Assembly (NCBI RefSeq): GCF_036452155.1
Contig: NZ_JAWJZY010000003.1
Source of the DNA: Sorlinia euscelidii
Lineage (GTDB): Bacteria > Pseudomonadota > Alphaproteobacteria > Acetobacterales > Acetobacteraceae
Reading direction: 5' to 3' (one strand)
Length of the DNA: 64,000 nt
How positions within the stretch are numbered: the first letter of the stretch is position 1; each line of letters starts with the position of its first letter. Position numbers and translations under genes: made by a program. Below, in pieces: positions 28,850-38,868 of this stretch. The notes beneath the pieces were generated by a model, which did no database searches, had not been told where the DNA came from, and saw nothing but the letters and a program-made list of their open reading frames with translations.

Positions 28850-30961
28850 TCAGGAAACGCCATTATCCTCATGCGTGTGATGCGTGGCATTGTCCCGTTT
28901 TCCACTATGGGTGAACCGCGTCTCAACATGGAAAAAATTGCGCATTGAGGGACGCCGGCGCGCACGGGCCATGTGATGCGACATGATCTCATGCAGCGCG
29001 GATTGCCAGCTTTCAGGCGGACTGCAGCATAACCCCGCCTCGGCGCCGGCATCGTCAAAAATTGTCAGGCCGATATCTTCATAAATTGCGCGGAACTGAT
29101 CCGTGACGCCCACAAAACAGGGCTGACACGCCCGCTCAAAAGCCAGGTCCCGCAAACGCCATATGGCAGCGGTGCCGGCTTCAACGTCTCCCGCCGGGTC
29201 ACCGACACCGATCACGAATTCACGCGATTGAAAGAATGGCAGCGCCGCCTTCCGGTCTTCCGTGATGAGCAGGCCGTGCGGACGCCAATGCGCAATGTGC
29301 CGGGAGGCACGCTCAAATGTGGCGTAACTTGTGTGGGTATCGGGTGACCACGGCGCGACCACCGTCAGGGTGCGGCTGAAGATACGACTGACGGCAAAAA
29401 GCCCCAACAGGGCTGAAATCGCGACAATCCAGCGCAACTGACGCGCATCCGGGTCAAAAATAAGGCGCTGCCACCAATTATGGCCAAGTGTGTGGTGAAG
29501 CGCGATGGAGGCCATCAAGGCGAGACTCAGTATCCAGATGGAAACCGGCCCGATGAGGGAAAGGGAAAGCGGCTCAACCACAAGGCGGGAACGCCTGTAG
29601 TAACAGGCCCGGAAAGGCGCGATCGATAAAATGATGAGCATGATGGCCAGGGGCAAAGGCATGGCCGCCTCTCTTACGACCAGGAGCGGCAGGGTGATCG
29701 TCAGGAGGAGGATGGCGGCCTTCCAGGCCACGGTCACACGTTGGACAAGCCCCACCGCCACCCCGATCAGGCAGACGCCGATCACGCTCAGCGCGACTTC
29801 CGCAAATTGTAGCGTCAGCAGCCCGAAGCGCGGTGCAAGAATATGAACCGGCACGGCGACGGTGTAAAAAAGGAGGGCAACGCCGGTACCTGAAACAAGC
29901 CCGGTCGACACCGCGACTGAAAAATCGGCTTCCGACTCCCTGATGGCCAGGCTGGGCCGACGCACGCGCCAGGTTTCGAGACTTTTCTTTCGCCGAGTCA
30001 ACAGGGCCGCATCGCTGCGCAGGAAGAGTTCATGCGTGGCGAACATGATCCCCGCAAGGACAAGCGGCACGATATAATAGAACAGACGGAATACCAGAAT
30101 GATCCCGAGCACCTGTGAAGGCGGTAACCAGCGCGTCAGGGCATAAAGCATCGCGCCATCAAAAACGCCCAGCCCGCCCGGAACGGAGGCGGCCAGGCCG
30201 AGCGTGTAGGAAGCGACATAAATTGATAGAAACGTGCCGAACCCCGGCCCGCCACCAGATGGCAGCAGCACGTAGGCGATCAGCGCTGTGGCCGTCATAT
30301 CGGCTGCGCTGACGAGAACCTGCATGACCGCAATTTCGGGCCGTGGGATTTCGATTGAGAAATTGAAAAGCCGGATCTCACGCAGGCGGAAGGAAACGCC
30401 GATATAAAGGAGGACGATAAGCCAACCGCACGCACCGATGATCTGCGCCGCAATCGGTGGCAGGTGCCGCAAAATCGGGATGTAATCCGGCTCCCAGATG
30501 AAAATGCCGCTAATAAGGGCCGTCGCCCCCAGGAGATAGGTTGTCGAACAGAAAGCGATGATATGGGCGACGCCGCCGGTCGGGATGCCCCAGTTCCGAT
30601 AAAGGCGGAAGCGGACAGCCGCACCGGAGACCGCTGCCAGGCCCAGATTATGTGACAGGACGTAAGAGCAGAAGGCCGCGAAAGCCGCCCGCCGGAAGCT
30701 CTGCCGCATTTTGATATGGACGCAGGCCAGCCAGTCATAAAAAGAGAGAATAAAATAGGAGAGAAACGTCGCCAGACCCGCGAGCAGAAGAGACTGGATC
30801 GGGATTGCATCAATACTGCGACGTATATCCTGGAAAGACAGGCTTCTCAGTTCCCGCTGGATCACGATGACGGAGGCGATGAGAAGAAGGGCGCCAATCA
30901 AAGCCGGTGCCCGTGTCAACGTCCTTCTCATCAGCGTTTGTGATGGGGCGGGTTTGATCAT
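28850..30961 (-). CDS. MprF-like membrane protein with truncated lysyltransferase domain
   Basis: This 703-residue protein has the polytopic MprF flippase-type region in its first ~520 residues (SHNLGLAAVSGAAVRFRLY, and SVPGGLGVFDGAMLYAL typical of UPF0104). It then has the start of a DUF2156 aminoacyltransferase domain (SREFVIGVGDPAGD, RAIYEDIGLTIFDDAGAEAGL). The second half of that domain, which holds the catalytic residues in MprF/LpiA, is absent; the tail after AGLCC is unrelated. MprF makes and flips lysyl-phosphatidylglycerol using Lys-tRNA. The gene lies 46 nt downstream of the lysyl-tRNA synthetase gene, a meaningful pairing. As sequenced, lipid flipping or another membrane role is more plausible than lysyl transfer. 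Confidence 0.8.
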   Translation of the reverse strand: MIKPAPSQTLMRRTLTRAPALIGALLLIASVIVIQRELRSLSFQDIRRSIDAIPIQSLLLAGLATFLSYFILSFYDWLACVHIKMRQSFRRAAFAAFCSYVLSHNLGLAAVSGAAVRFRLYRNWGIPTGGVAHIIAFCSTTYLLGATALISGIFIWEPDYIPILRHLPPIAAQIIGACGWLIVLLYIGVSFRLREIRLFNFSIEIPRPEIAVMQVLVSAADMTATALIAYVLLPSGGGPGFGTFLSIYVASYTLGLAASVPGGLGVFDGAMLYALTRWLPPSQVLGIILVFRLFYYIVPLVLAGIMFATHELFLRSDAALLTRRKKSLETWRVRRPSLAIRESEADFSVAVSTGLVSGTGVALLFYTVAVPVHILAPRFGLLTLQFAEVALSVIGVCLIGVAVGLVQRVTVAWKAAILLLTITLPLLVVREAAMPLPLAIMLIILSIAPFRACYYRRSRLVVEPLSLSLIGPVSIWILSLALMASIALHHTLGHNWWQRLIFDPDARQLRWIVAISALLGLFAVSRIFSRTLTVVAPWSPDTHTSYATFERASRHIAHWRPHGLLITEDRKAALPFFQSREFVIGVGDPAGDVEAGTAAIWRLRDLAFERACQPCFVGVTDQFRAIYEDIGLTIFDDAGAEAGLCCSPPESWQSALHEIMSHHMARARRRPSMRNFFHVETRFTHSGKRDNATHHTHEDNGVS

Positions 30962-31007
30962 CGGGAAAGCCGCGTCGTATCCAGCATGGGAACGGCGATC
31001 TCTGGCC

Positions 31008-32609
31008 TCAGGCGTCCGGAACGGCGGATGAAGCCGATGGGGGCCGCGCGAGTGCCTCCTCTATCAGCGCGACCGTCTCTTTCAGCCCCAATAAGGCCGC
31101 AAAAATCCCGAAACGCGGTCCCTCCTTCTGGCCGAGGAGAACTTCATAGAGACAGCCGAACCATGCTCTGAGCGGGGTGAAATGATGACGCTTGCCCACC
31201 TCAAAGACAATATCCTGGACTTGAACCGGGGAAAGGGCCGGGTCTGCTTTTGCAAGTTCGGTTGCGAGATCCTGCAATGCCTGACGCTCCTGCTCTGACG
31301 GTTGCCTGAAACGTTTATCCGGCTTTACGAAGTCCTGATAATACGCCAGGGCATAGCCGACTAAACGGTCAACATAGGGATGCGTTTCAGGAGAAAGCGT
31401 GGCATCGTAACGCTGAATGAATTTCCAGAGCGGTGCTGGCGCGTCAACATTGGCGACGGAAGCAAGATTGAGCAATGCCGCGAAAGATAAGGGGCTGAGC
31501 GTTTCCTGGCCCGCTTTGCCCTTCTGGATAAACCATGCCGGGTTGGCGGGGCGCATCTCTTCCGGTTGATCCAGCAATTTCTCGGCATTGGCGAGATACT
31601 CATCCATCGCCCTCGGGATCACGTCGAAAAACAGGCGTTTCGCACGGGTGGGCTGGTTGAACATATATTGTGAGAGGCTTTCCGGCGGGGCGTAACGCAG
31701 CCATTCCTCGATTGACAGGCCATTCCCTTTGGATTTGCTGATTTTCTGGGCGTTTTGATCCAGAAACAGTTCGTAAGTCAGTGTCTGAGGCGGCTGGCGG
31801 CCAAGAATGCGGCAGATCTTGCTGGAAAGTTTGACGCTGTCGATCAGGTCCTTCCCGGACATTTCATAATCCACGCCGAGCGCATACCAACGCATGGCCC
31901 AATCGGCCTTCCACTGCATTTTCGCCCCGCCACGCAGCACGGAGGTCTCGAAATTCCGGCCCGTTTCAGGGTCTTTCCATGTCACTGAGGCGGCATCCGC
32001 ATTAACGCCGAGTATGGGCACCTGCATCACATGCCCGGTCTCAGGATGGATTGGCAGAACAGGGGAATAGGTTGCGCGCCGCTCCTGTCCCAATGTCGGC
32101 GCGATCGTCGCGACGACCTCATCATGCACTTCCAGCATTCGGCGCAAAGCCGCATCGAAACGGCCCTCCGTATAATATGTGGTCGCGGAGGCGAACTCAT
32201 ATTCAAAACCGAAACGATCCAGAAAGGCGCAGAGCATCGCATTATTATGCGCGGCAAAACTCTCATATTTCCCGAAGGGATCAGGAATGCGGGAAAGGGG
32301 CAGGCCCAGATGCGCCTGGAGCATTTCCTGCTGCGGAACATTGCCCGGCACTTTGCGCAACGCATCCATATCGTCCGAAAAGGTCAGGATTTTTGCCTGT
32401 CGGCCGGTCATGAACTCGTAAGCGAGCTTTACCCAACTTGTCCGCGCCACTTCCCCGAATGTCCCAATATGCGGCAGGCCGGACGGCCCGTAACCTGTTT
32501 CCAGCAAAGCCGGTTTATCCGCAGGGACGTTTTGCAGATGTTTGACGAGTTTGCGGGCCTCTTCACACGGCCATGTTTTGAGATCAGGATGAAAATCGGA
32601 ATTTTGCAT
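31008..32609 (-). CDS. lysK: Lysyl-tRNA synthetase, class I
   Basis: This 534-residue enzyme charges tRNA-Lys with the class I fold used by archaea and most alphaproteobacteria. The HIGH-type motif is GPSGLPHIGTFGEVART and the KMSKS-type motif KISKSKGNGLSIEEWL. The Rossmann insertion and C-terminal helical bundle are of normal length. The ATG at 32609 (MQNSDFHPDLKTW) is preferred; the frame continues upstream to 32708 without conserved sequence and would overlap the divergent helicase gene. The MprF-like gene follows and could use its product Lys-tRNA. Confidence 0.96.
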   Translation of the reverse strand: MQNSDFHPDLKTWPCEEARKLVKHLQNVPADKPALLETGYGPSGLPHIGTFGEVARTSWVKLAYEFMTGRQAKILTFSDDMDALRKVPGNVPQQEMLQAHLGLPLSRIPDPFGKYESFAAHNNAMLCAFLDRFGFEYEFASATTYYTEGRFDAALRRMLEVHDEVVATIAPTLGQERRATYSPVLPIHPETGHVMQVPILGVNADAASVTWKDPETGRNFETSVLRGGAKMQWKADWAMRWYALGVDYEMSGKDLIDSVKLSSKICRILGRQPPQTLTYELFLDQNAQKISKSKGNGLSIEEWLRYAPPESLSQYMFNQPTRAKRLFFDVIPRAMDEYLANAEKLLDQPEEMRPANPAWFIQKGKAGQETLSPLSFAALLNLASVANVDAPAPLWKFIQRYDATLSPETHPYVDRLVGYALAYYQDFVKPDKRFRQPSEQERQALQDLATELAKADPALSPVQVQDIVFEVGKRHHFTPLRAWFGCLYEVLLGQKEGPRFGIFAALLGLKETVALIEEALARPPSASSAVPDA

Positions 32610-32728
32610 ATGAGGTCGCGATACAGTGCTGGTTACCGTGCGAAACCTAGAAACACTCGTCGCAGCGGTCAAGCGGACACATGAAACATTGCTGGGCGCA
32701 TGACGCAAGCTACGCTACTGTATCACCA

Positions 32729-35677
32729 ATGTCACAACCCTCCCCCGCCTTTCTGACGCACGGTCCGGCTTTTCTCATCACGTTGGATGGTGCTTCAATA
32801 TTGACGCAGGAAGGCACGCTGCTTGCGCTGTCCCTTACTGAAGCGCGGGATTTGTGGGCGCGCGTCCCGTCACCCGTTGTTATCAACGGTGCGGCCACGG
32901 CCAGGCGACTGGGTTTGCGCGCCGCCCTACCCCCTCATCCCTGGCGTGATGTGCTGGAGCTTTTTCTGTTCGTTCATCCCACGACCAGCATCGCCCCGAC
33001 GCTGAAAGGGGTTTGCGATGCGCTGGATATCCCGCTTGAAGCCGGTTTCGATGCGCGCATTCTTCTGTCGATCACCGCGCGGCTGGAAGCGCAGCTTGCC
33101 CGCCTGCTCCAGGCGCCGGGCCGAAGGGAGATCGGTGGGCTTTTACAGGTTTTACACCGTCATCACTGGCCCTGGCGGCATGACCTGCAACATTTACTGG
33201 GTGATGTCGCCCCTTCAACCGTGGAGGACACGCTTCCCCTCAAAATCTGGCGTCGCCTCCCGAAATGGGAGGATGAGGCCCCGCCCCCACCGGCAGGCGC
33301 ACGGCCCGTCTCACGTGATGCGGCGCTGGGCCGCCTCGCTGATATCATCGGCGAGGGTGCGGAGACACGTCCGGCGCAGCGTGATTTCACGTCCGTCGCG
33401 TGTGAGGCTTTTCAACCGCGTGAGGCGCCCGGTATGCCGGGGCTGGTATTGGCTGAGGCCGGCACGGGCACCGGCAAAACAGCAGGCTATCTCGCCCCGG
33501 CATCCGTCTGGGCGGAGAAAAATGGCGGCACGGTATGGGTCTCAACCTATACGCGCCATCTTCAGAAGCAGATTGAGCGTGAGCTGCATGCGCTTTTCCC
33601 TGATCGTGTCACGCGTCGGCGAAAAATCGTCATTCGCAAAGGCCGGGAAAATTATCTTTGCCTTCTCAACTACGAAGACAGCGTCAATGTTTTCGCCGCC
33701 CGACCGGATAGATCGGCCGCGCCCATGGGCATATTGCTCGCCCTGGTGGCGCGGTGGGCATCAATGACGGAGGATGGAGACCTTATTGGCGGGGATCTCC
33801 CCGGTTGGTTCTTTGATTTTTATGACCGCGCGACGTTGCTGAGCATGGCGGACCGACGCGGGGAGTGCATTTACAGCGCCTGCCCGCATTATCAGAGTTG
33901 CTTTGTCGAGCACTCCATCCGCCGCGCCAAATCAGCGGAAATCGTGGTGGCCAATCATGCCCTCGTCATGTCGCAATCCGCATGGGCGCTCCATGATGAG
34001 GAAACATTACCGGATGAAGATCAGCCTCCGACACATTATGTTTTCGATGAAGGACATCACCTTCCCGATGCGGCGGACAGCGCTTTTTCCGTCGCTTTAT
34101 CCGGGCTGGAAGCGTCGGAACTGCGGCGCTGGCTTTTAGGGGCTGAAGGGGGACGCTCCCGCGCGCGTGGATTGCGCCGCCGGTTGGAAGATCTCATCGC
34201 ACAGGATGCGTCTCTGGAAAGGCACATCGTGCAAGTGATCGCCGCCGCGCAGGCGCTCCCCTCCCCTGGATGGCTGGATCGCCTTCAGTCCGAACCGCAG
34301 GCCCCGATTGAAGCTGCGGAGGCGACGGAACTGTCTTTGGAGGTCAACCCTTCGGAGGCCTTTCTCCAGGCGCTTCACCAGCAATTGCGTGCCCGCACGC
34401 AGCTTCACCCGCGCCATGACCAGCTTGAATGTGACCTGCAACCGGTTGACCCACGTCTTGATCTTCTGGCGCCACGCCTTCGCGCGGCTTTATGCGCCCT
34501 TAAAAAGCCGCTTGAAGGCCTGGTTGGGGCTTTCATGGCGCAATTATCGGACCCGGATGATATATTGGAAGCGCCCCAGCGTATCCGATTGGAAGCGGCC
34601 GCGCGCGCCCTGAAAAGGCGCGCGATTTTCAGACTGGACGCATGGATTGACCTGCTGACCGCCATCGCGCCAGAGAAAGCGCCTTCAGACGATGATCGTT
34701 TTATCGACGTTATTCGCAGTGAGGCCATTTCCCATCGACGTTTCAGCGGCACCCGCTACGATATCGGCATTCACCGTCATTGGCGCGACCCCACCATTCC
34801 TTATGCCACCGTCATGCAGGCCTCGGCGCATGGCATCCTCGTGACATCCGCGACGTTGCGGGACCAGCCCGGCATGACGGAGATTTGCGAACATGACATC
34901 TCGGGCGGTGATCCGTCCCGGCAAGATATCTCCCTCGCCGGCCGCGCTGCACGCCCCTCGGACGCGGAGGCTTCCTGGCGCGCGGCGGAGCATATGATGG
35001 GCGCGAGCCACTTCCTGAAACCCGCGATGCGCGCCGCGATGATGAGCCCTTATGATTACCGGAATCAGACGCGCGCTTATATTGTGACGGATGTCTCTCA
35101 TCGTGAAATCGCGCAACTCGCAGCCGCTTTCGAGGCCCTGTTCACGGCGTCCCGCGGCGGCGCACTCGGTCTTTTTACGGCGATCAACCGCCTTCGCAGT
35201 GTCTATAAATATCTCGCACCGCGGCTGGAAGCGCTACGCCTTCCCCTTTACGCACAGCATGTCGACCAGATGGATAATGCGACCCTCGTTGATATTTTCC
35301 GGACGGAAATCGATAGCTGCCTTCTGGGGACGGATGCCATGCGGGACGGGATCGACATTAAAGGAAATGCCCTTCGCCTCGTCGTGTTTGAAAAGACCCC
35401 GTGGCCGCGCCCCGATATTTTGCATCGTGAAAGGCGTCGCCATGCGGTGGAAACAGGTTTGGATGATTATGATGATCGCCTGACCCGAATGCGCATCCGG
35501 CAGGGTTTCGGGCGCCTTATACGCTCAAGCGCCGATAAGGGCGTTTTTGTAACGCTTGACCGCCAGTTCCCGTCGCGTCTGCTCTCGGCATTCCCGGAGG
35601 GTGTGGTGGTTGAGCGCCTCGGTTTGCGGGATGTCACCGCCCGGGTCAGTGCTTTTCTGGCGGAAGGGACTGATTGA
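32729..35677 (+). CDS. DinG/XPD-like ATP-dependent DNA helicase
   Basis: This superfamily 2 helicase has about 982 residues. Walker A is AEAGTGTGKTAGYLAPA and the DEAH-type box is VFDEGHHLPDAADSAF. Cysteines in YLCLLNYED, GECIYSACPHYQSCF are placed as in the iron-sulfur cluster of XPD/DinG enzymes. C-terminal motifs include LGLFTAINRLRSVY, GTDAMRDGIDIKG and RIRQGFGRLIRS. DinG enzymes unwind D-loops, R-loops and G-quadruplexes. The frame could start at 32681, but MSQPSPAFLTHGPAF at 32729 begins the conserved N-terminus. It is about 200 residues longer than E. coli DinG because of the N-terminal region. Confidence 0.92.
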   Translation: MSQPSPAFLTHGPAFLITLDGASILTQEGTLLALSLTEARDLWARVPSPVVINGAATARRLGLRAALPPHPWRDVLELFLFVHPTTSIAPTLKGVCDALDIPLEAGFDARILLSITARLEAQLARLLQAPGRREIGGLLQVLHRHHWPWRHDLQHLLGDVAPSTVEDTLPLKIWRRLPKWEDEAPPPPAGARPVSRDAALGRLADIIGEGAETRPAQRDFTSVACEAFQPREAPGMPGLVLAEAGTGTGKTAGYLAPASVWAEKNGGTVWVSTYTRHLQKQIERELHALFPDRVTRRRKIVIRKGRENYLCLLNYEDSVNVFAARPDRSAAPMGILLALVARWASMTEDGDLIGGDLPGWFFDFYDRATLLSMADRRGECIYSACPHYQSCFVEHSIRRAKSAEIVVANHALVMSQSAWALHDEETLPDEDQPPTHYVFDEGHHLPDAADSAFSVALSGLEASELRRWLLGAEGGRSRARGLRRRLEDLIAQDASLERHIVQVIAAAQALPSPGWLDRLQSEPQAPIEAAEATELSLEVNPSEAFLQALHQQLRARTQLHPRHDQLECDLQPVDPRLDLLAPRLRAALCALKKPLEGLVGAFMAQLSDPDDILEAPQRIRLEAAARALKRRAIFRLDAWIDLLTAIAPEKAPSDDDRFIDVIRSEAISHRRFSGTRYDIGIHRHWRDPTIPYATVMQASAHGILVTSATLRDQPGMTEICEHDISGGDPSRQDISLAGRAARPSDAEASWRAAEHMMGASHFLKPAMRAAMMSPYDYRNQTRAYIVTDVSHREIAQLAAAFEALFTASRGGALGLFTAINRLRSVYKYLAPRLEALRLPLYAQHVDQMDNATLVDIFRTEIDSCLLGTDAMRDGIDIKGNALRLVVFEKTPWPRPDILHRERRRHAVETGLDDYDDRLTRMRIRQGFGRLIRSSADKGVFVTLDRQFPSRLLSAFPEGVVVERLGLRDVTARVSAFLAEGTD

Positions 35678-35725
35678 CGGCTTTCGTGAGATGCTGAGGG
35701 CTTGCGGGGCCGACACAGCCGATCC

Positions 35726-35757
35726 AAAAAAAAACTGCCCCGCAAAAGCGAGGCAGT
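35726..35757 (-). terminator. Rho-independent terminator of groESL
   Basis: On the minus strand ACTGCC...GGCAGT with an inner CGC/GCG pairing forms a strong stem with a T-rich loop, followed by nine T residues (plus-strand A-run 35726-35734). It lies about 28 nt past the groEL stop. Confidence 0.92.
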
Positions 35758-35784
35758 CTTCTTGAAACGCTGAATGACGTGGAC

Positions 35785-37425
35785 TTAGAAGTCCATGTCG
35801 CCCATGCCACCCATACCCGGGCCACCCGCAGGGGCTGCTTTCTTCTCGGGACGTTCAGCCACCATGGCTTCCGTCGTGATCAGAAGACCGGCGATGGAGG
35901 CCGCATCCTGAAGCGCCGCACGGACGACCTTTGTCGGGTCGACAATACCCGCCTTAACGAGATCCTTGAATTCACCCGTCTGCGCATCGAAACCATGCGT
36001 GTAATGGGAATTCTCAAGAACCTTGCCAGCAATGACGCCACCATCATGGCCCGCATTTTCCGCGATCTGCTTCAGAGGCACTTTCAGGGCGTCATGCACA
36101 ACTTTGACACCGGCTTTCTGGTCTTCATTCTCAAGCTTGATGTGCTCAAGGACCGAAGCCGCACGCGCGAGAGCCGTGCCACCACCAGGAACAATACCTT
36201 CCTCGACCGCGGCGCGTGTCGCATGCAACGCGTCTTCCACGCGATCCTTGCGCTCCTTGACCTCGACTTCGGTGCTTCCACCGACGCGGATGACCGCGAC
36301 ACCGCCCGAGAGCTTCGCGAGACGCTCCTGCAGTTTCTCTTTGTCGTAGTCAGAAGACGTTTCAGAAATCTGGCTCTTCAGTTGCAGGCAACGCTTCTCA
36401 ATTTTCACCTTCTCGCCGACACCTTCGACGATCGTGGTGTTCTCTTTATCGATATGGACTTTCTTCGCGGTCCCGAGCGATGAAATCTCAACCGCTTCCA
36501 GCTTGATGCCGAGATCTTCGCTGATCACCTCAGCGTTTGTCAGTGTCGCGATGTCCTCAAGCATGGCGCGACGGCGGTCACCGAAGCCAGGAGCCTTGAC
36601 AGCGGCGATCTTGAGGCCACCACGAAGCTTGTTAACGACGAGGGTCGCCAAAGCTTCCCCATCAACATCCTCGGCAATGATCAACAGCGGACGACCGGAC
36701 TGCACGACCTTTTCAAGGAGGGGCAGCATCGGCTGAAGTGAGGAGATTTTCTTTTCATGGATCAGGATATACGGATTTTCGAGATCCGCCGTCATCTTCT
36801 CCGGATTTGTCACGAAGTAGGGGGAGATGTAACCGCGATCGAACTGCATGCCTTCAACGACATCCAGCTCCGTATGCAGGCCTTTTGCCTCTTCCACGGT
36901 GATGACACCGGTAGAGCCGACTTTCTGCATCGCGTCGGAGATCATCTCTCCGATTTCGCCCTCACCATTTGCAGAAATCTTGCCGACCTGTGCGGTCTCT
37001 TCCTTGGAAGAGATCTTGCTGCTTTTCTGCTTCAGCTCTTCAACGACAGCTTCGACCGCCTTGTCGATACCGCGCTTGAGGTCCATCGGGTTCATGCCCG
37101 CGGCGACAGCCTTGGCGCCATTTTTGATAATGGCCTGCGCCAGCACTGTTGCCGTCGTCGTGCCGTCACCCGCAATGTCATTGGTCTTGGAAGCGACTTC
37201 ACGCACCATCTGCGCGCCCATATTCTCGAACTTGTCCGCAAGCTCGATATCTTTCGCGACAGAGACACCGTCCTTCGTGATGCGCGGTGCGCCGAAGCTC
37301 TTATCAAGAACAACGTTGCGGCCTTTGGGGCCCAAAGTCACCTTGACGGCATTGGCAAGAATATCAACACCACGAAGCAGGCGCTCACGCGCTTCACCGC
37401 CGAATTTAACGTCTTTGGCAGCCAT
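35785..37425 (-). CDS. groL: Chaperonin GroEL (60 kDa)
   Basis: This 546-residue subunit of the ATP-driven folding chamber has MAAKDVKFGGEARERLL at the start, the ATP-binding GDGTTTATVLA loop, VEEGIVPGGGTAL near the end and a C-terminal GGM-rich tail (GMGGMGDMDF). Length and sequence are fully canonical. It follows groES by 45 nt in a two-gene operon. Confidence 0.99.
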   Translation of the reverse strand: MAAKDVKFGGEARERLLRGVDILANAVKVTLGPKGRNVVLDKSFGAPRITKDGVSVAKDIELADKFENMGAQMVREVASKTNDIAGDGTTTATVLAQAIIKNGAKAVAAGMNPMDLKRGIDKAVEAVVEELKQKSSKISSKEETAQVGKISANGEGEIGEMISDAMQKVGSTGVITVEEAKGLHTELDVVEGMQFDRGYISPYFVTNPEKMTADLENPYILIHEKKISSLQPMLPLLEKVVQSGRPLLIIAEDVDGEALATLVVNKLRGGLKIAAVKAPGFGDRRRAMLEDIATLTNAEVISEDLGIKLEAVEISSLGTAKKVHIDKENTTIVEGVGEKVKIEKRCLQLKSQISETSSDYDKEKLQERLAKLSGGVAVIRVGGSTEVEVKERKDRVEDALHATRAAVEEGIVPGGGTALARAASVLEHIKLENEDQKAGVKVVHDALKVPLKQIAENAGHDGGVIAGKVLENSHYTHGFDAQTGEFKDLVKAGIVDPTKVVRAALQDAASIAGLLITTEAMVAERPEKKAAPAGGPGMGGMGDMDF

Positions 37426-37470
37426 AATAAATCTCCAGTTTTACAGTCAGGTTCAGTCAGATGAGGCCGC

Positions 37471-37764
37471 TCAGCTGATCACGCCCATGATGTCGCTTTC
37501 TTTCATGATCAGCAGCTCTTTACCGTCAATCTTTACTTCCGTCCCGGACCATTTTCCGAAGAGGACGCGATCACCCTTCTTGACGTCCAGGGCGACGATC
37601 TGCCCCTGCTCATTGCGCGCGCCCGGACCGACCGAGATCACCACGCCTTCCATCGGTTTTTCCTTCGCCGTGTCGGGGATGATGATGCCGCCAGCGGTTT
37701 TTTCTTCACCATTAAGACGCTCGACCACCACACGGTCATGTAAAGGTCTGAAATTATTTACCAT
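37471..37764 (-). CDS. groS: Co-chaperonin GroES (10 kDa)
   Basis: This 97-residue lid of GroEL begins with NFRPLHDRVVVERL and includes the mobile-loop residues GEEKTAGGIIIPD that dock on GroEL, and the roof-loop region. The ATG at 37764 has GGAG upstream; the longer frame would run through the CIRCE operator and is rejected. First gene of groESL. Confidence 0.98.
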   Translation of the reverse strand: MVNNFRPLHDRVVVERLNGEEKTAGGIIIPDTAKEKPMEGVVISVGPGARNEQGQIVALDVKKGDRVLFGKWSGTEVKIDGKELLIMKESDIMGVIS

Positions 37765-37844
37765 GGATCGCTCCAAAATTAGGGGTCGTGCCCTCGATTG
37801 ATAAGCAGCACAACCGGTTTGCGCGCCCGCAAAGCCGCAGCGCG

Positions 37845-37871
37845 TTAGCACTCTCTTATCGGGAGTGCCAA
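37845..37871 (-). promoter_or_regulatory. CIRCE operator (HrcA site) of groESL
   Basis: TTAGCACTC, a 9-nt spacer and GAGTGCCAA match the CIRCE consensus (TTAGCACTC-N9-GAGTGCTAA) with one mismatch. It overlaps the start region of the promoter at 37874-37902, so HrcA repression released by heat is expected. hrcA itself is not in the window. Confidence 0.95.
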
Positions 37872-37873
37872 AC

Positions 37874-37902
37874 TAGATAAGGTTTAATTTTTTTTCCGTC
37901 AA
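37874..37902 (-). promoter_or_regulatory. Vegetative promoter of groESL
   Basis: On the minus strand TTGACG (plus 37897-37902) and TATCTA (37874-37879) are separated by 17 nt. The predicted transcription start falls inside or beside CIRCE, the usual arrangement for HrcA control. Confidence 0.85.
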
Positions 37903-38139
37903 GAGCACGTAAGAAGGCGGTTAATCACCCGTGAACTGAATGTCAGAGGCGCCGCAACGACCCACTGAAATGCCGCGTTTCTCCCCTGTTCGGGCCTCCT
38001 GTCCAGACATGTTCCCGCCCTTGTTTTTTTTGCCCGTCAGAGGTCAAAACACCGTGATCAACAAAGGGTCACAAGCGGATTGCCGCTGGACGCTTCCCGC
38101 GACAAGGGTCTAAAAAGGCCACATCAAGGGAGACAGTTT

Positions 38140-38810
38140 ATGAGCAGAATTGAAACGTTAACGGCGTCGGACGGCCATCATCTCAGCGCCTATATTGCGG
38201 GTGATGCGGGTGCGGAGCGCGCCATCGTCGTCATTCAGGAGGCTTTTGGCGTCACCCCTTATATTCGAACCGTCTGCGATCGGCTGGCGGAACTGGGCTA
38301 TCACGCCGTCGCCCCCGCGCTCTATGACCGCGTCAAGCGGGACCTCATCTTCGGCTATGAGGGAGAGGCGTATAAAAAAGGCATTGAGACATACGCCTCA
38401 TGTGATCAGGCTGACGCCCTGCTGGATGTCTCAGCCGCCGCGGATTATCTCCAGCAGGCCGGGCATAAGCGCGTGGGCGCAATCGGCTTTTGCTGGGGCG
38501 GCCTCCTCTCCTGGCGCATGGCGACTCAAACGCAGAAATTACAGGCGGCCGTCTCATGGTATGGCGGCGGCATAGCAGCAGAAAGCCACGCGGCACCACA
38601 TTGCCCTGTGCAGCTCCATTTCGGGGGCAGGATACGCATATCCCGCATACGGATATACTGACAATTCGCCAGAACCAACCTGATCTTGAGCTTTTCGTCT
38701 ATGACCAGGCTGGTCACGGTTTCGGCTGCTTTGATCGCAGCAGCTACAATGAGGACGCGGCCAGCCTGGCATGGCAACGTTCAGTTGATTTCCTTAGCCA
38801 AAACATCTGA
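38140..38810 (+). CDS. Dienelactone hydrolase family protein (frameshifted as sequenced)
   Basis: Frames 38080-38661 and 38490-38810 combine into an alpha/beta hydrolase of about 223 residues. It has the nucleophile elbow GFCWGG (Cys as nucleophile, as in dienelactone hydrolase), VVIQEAFGVTPYIRTVCDRL near the start and the catalytic histidine in DQAGHGFGCFDR. The frame breaks after QLHFGG; one additional base in the G5 run at 38623-38627 gives HFGGQDTHIP with the catalytic Asp. The ATG at 38140 follows AAGGGAGA. The native ester or lactone substrate is unknown. Confidence 0.88.
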
Positions 38811-38868
38811 CGCACCGCCCCCCTCATATTCGCCACGGGAGGGTGTGTCGATGACTGCCCAAAAAACG

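Noticed and set aside
35779..37801. Several long plus-strand frames opposite groEL
   Set aside because: Antisense to a fully conserved chaperonin gene with no independent signals.
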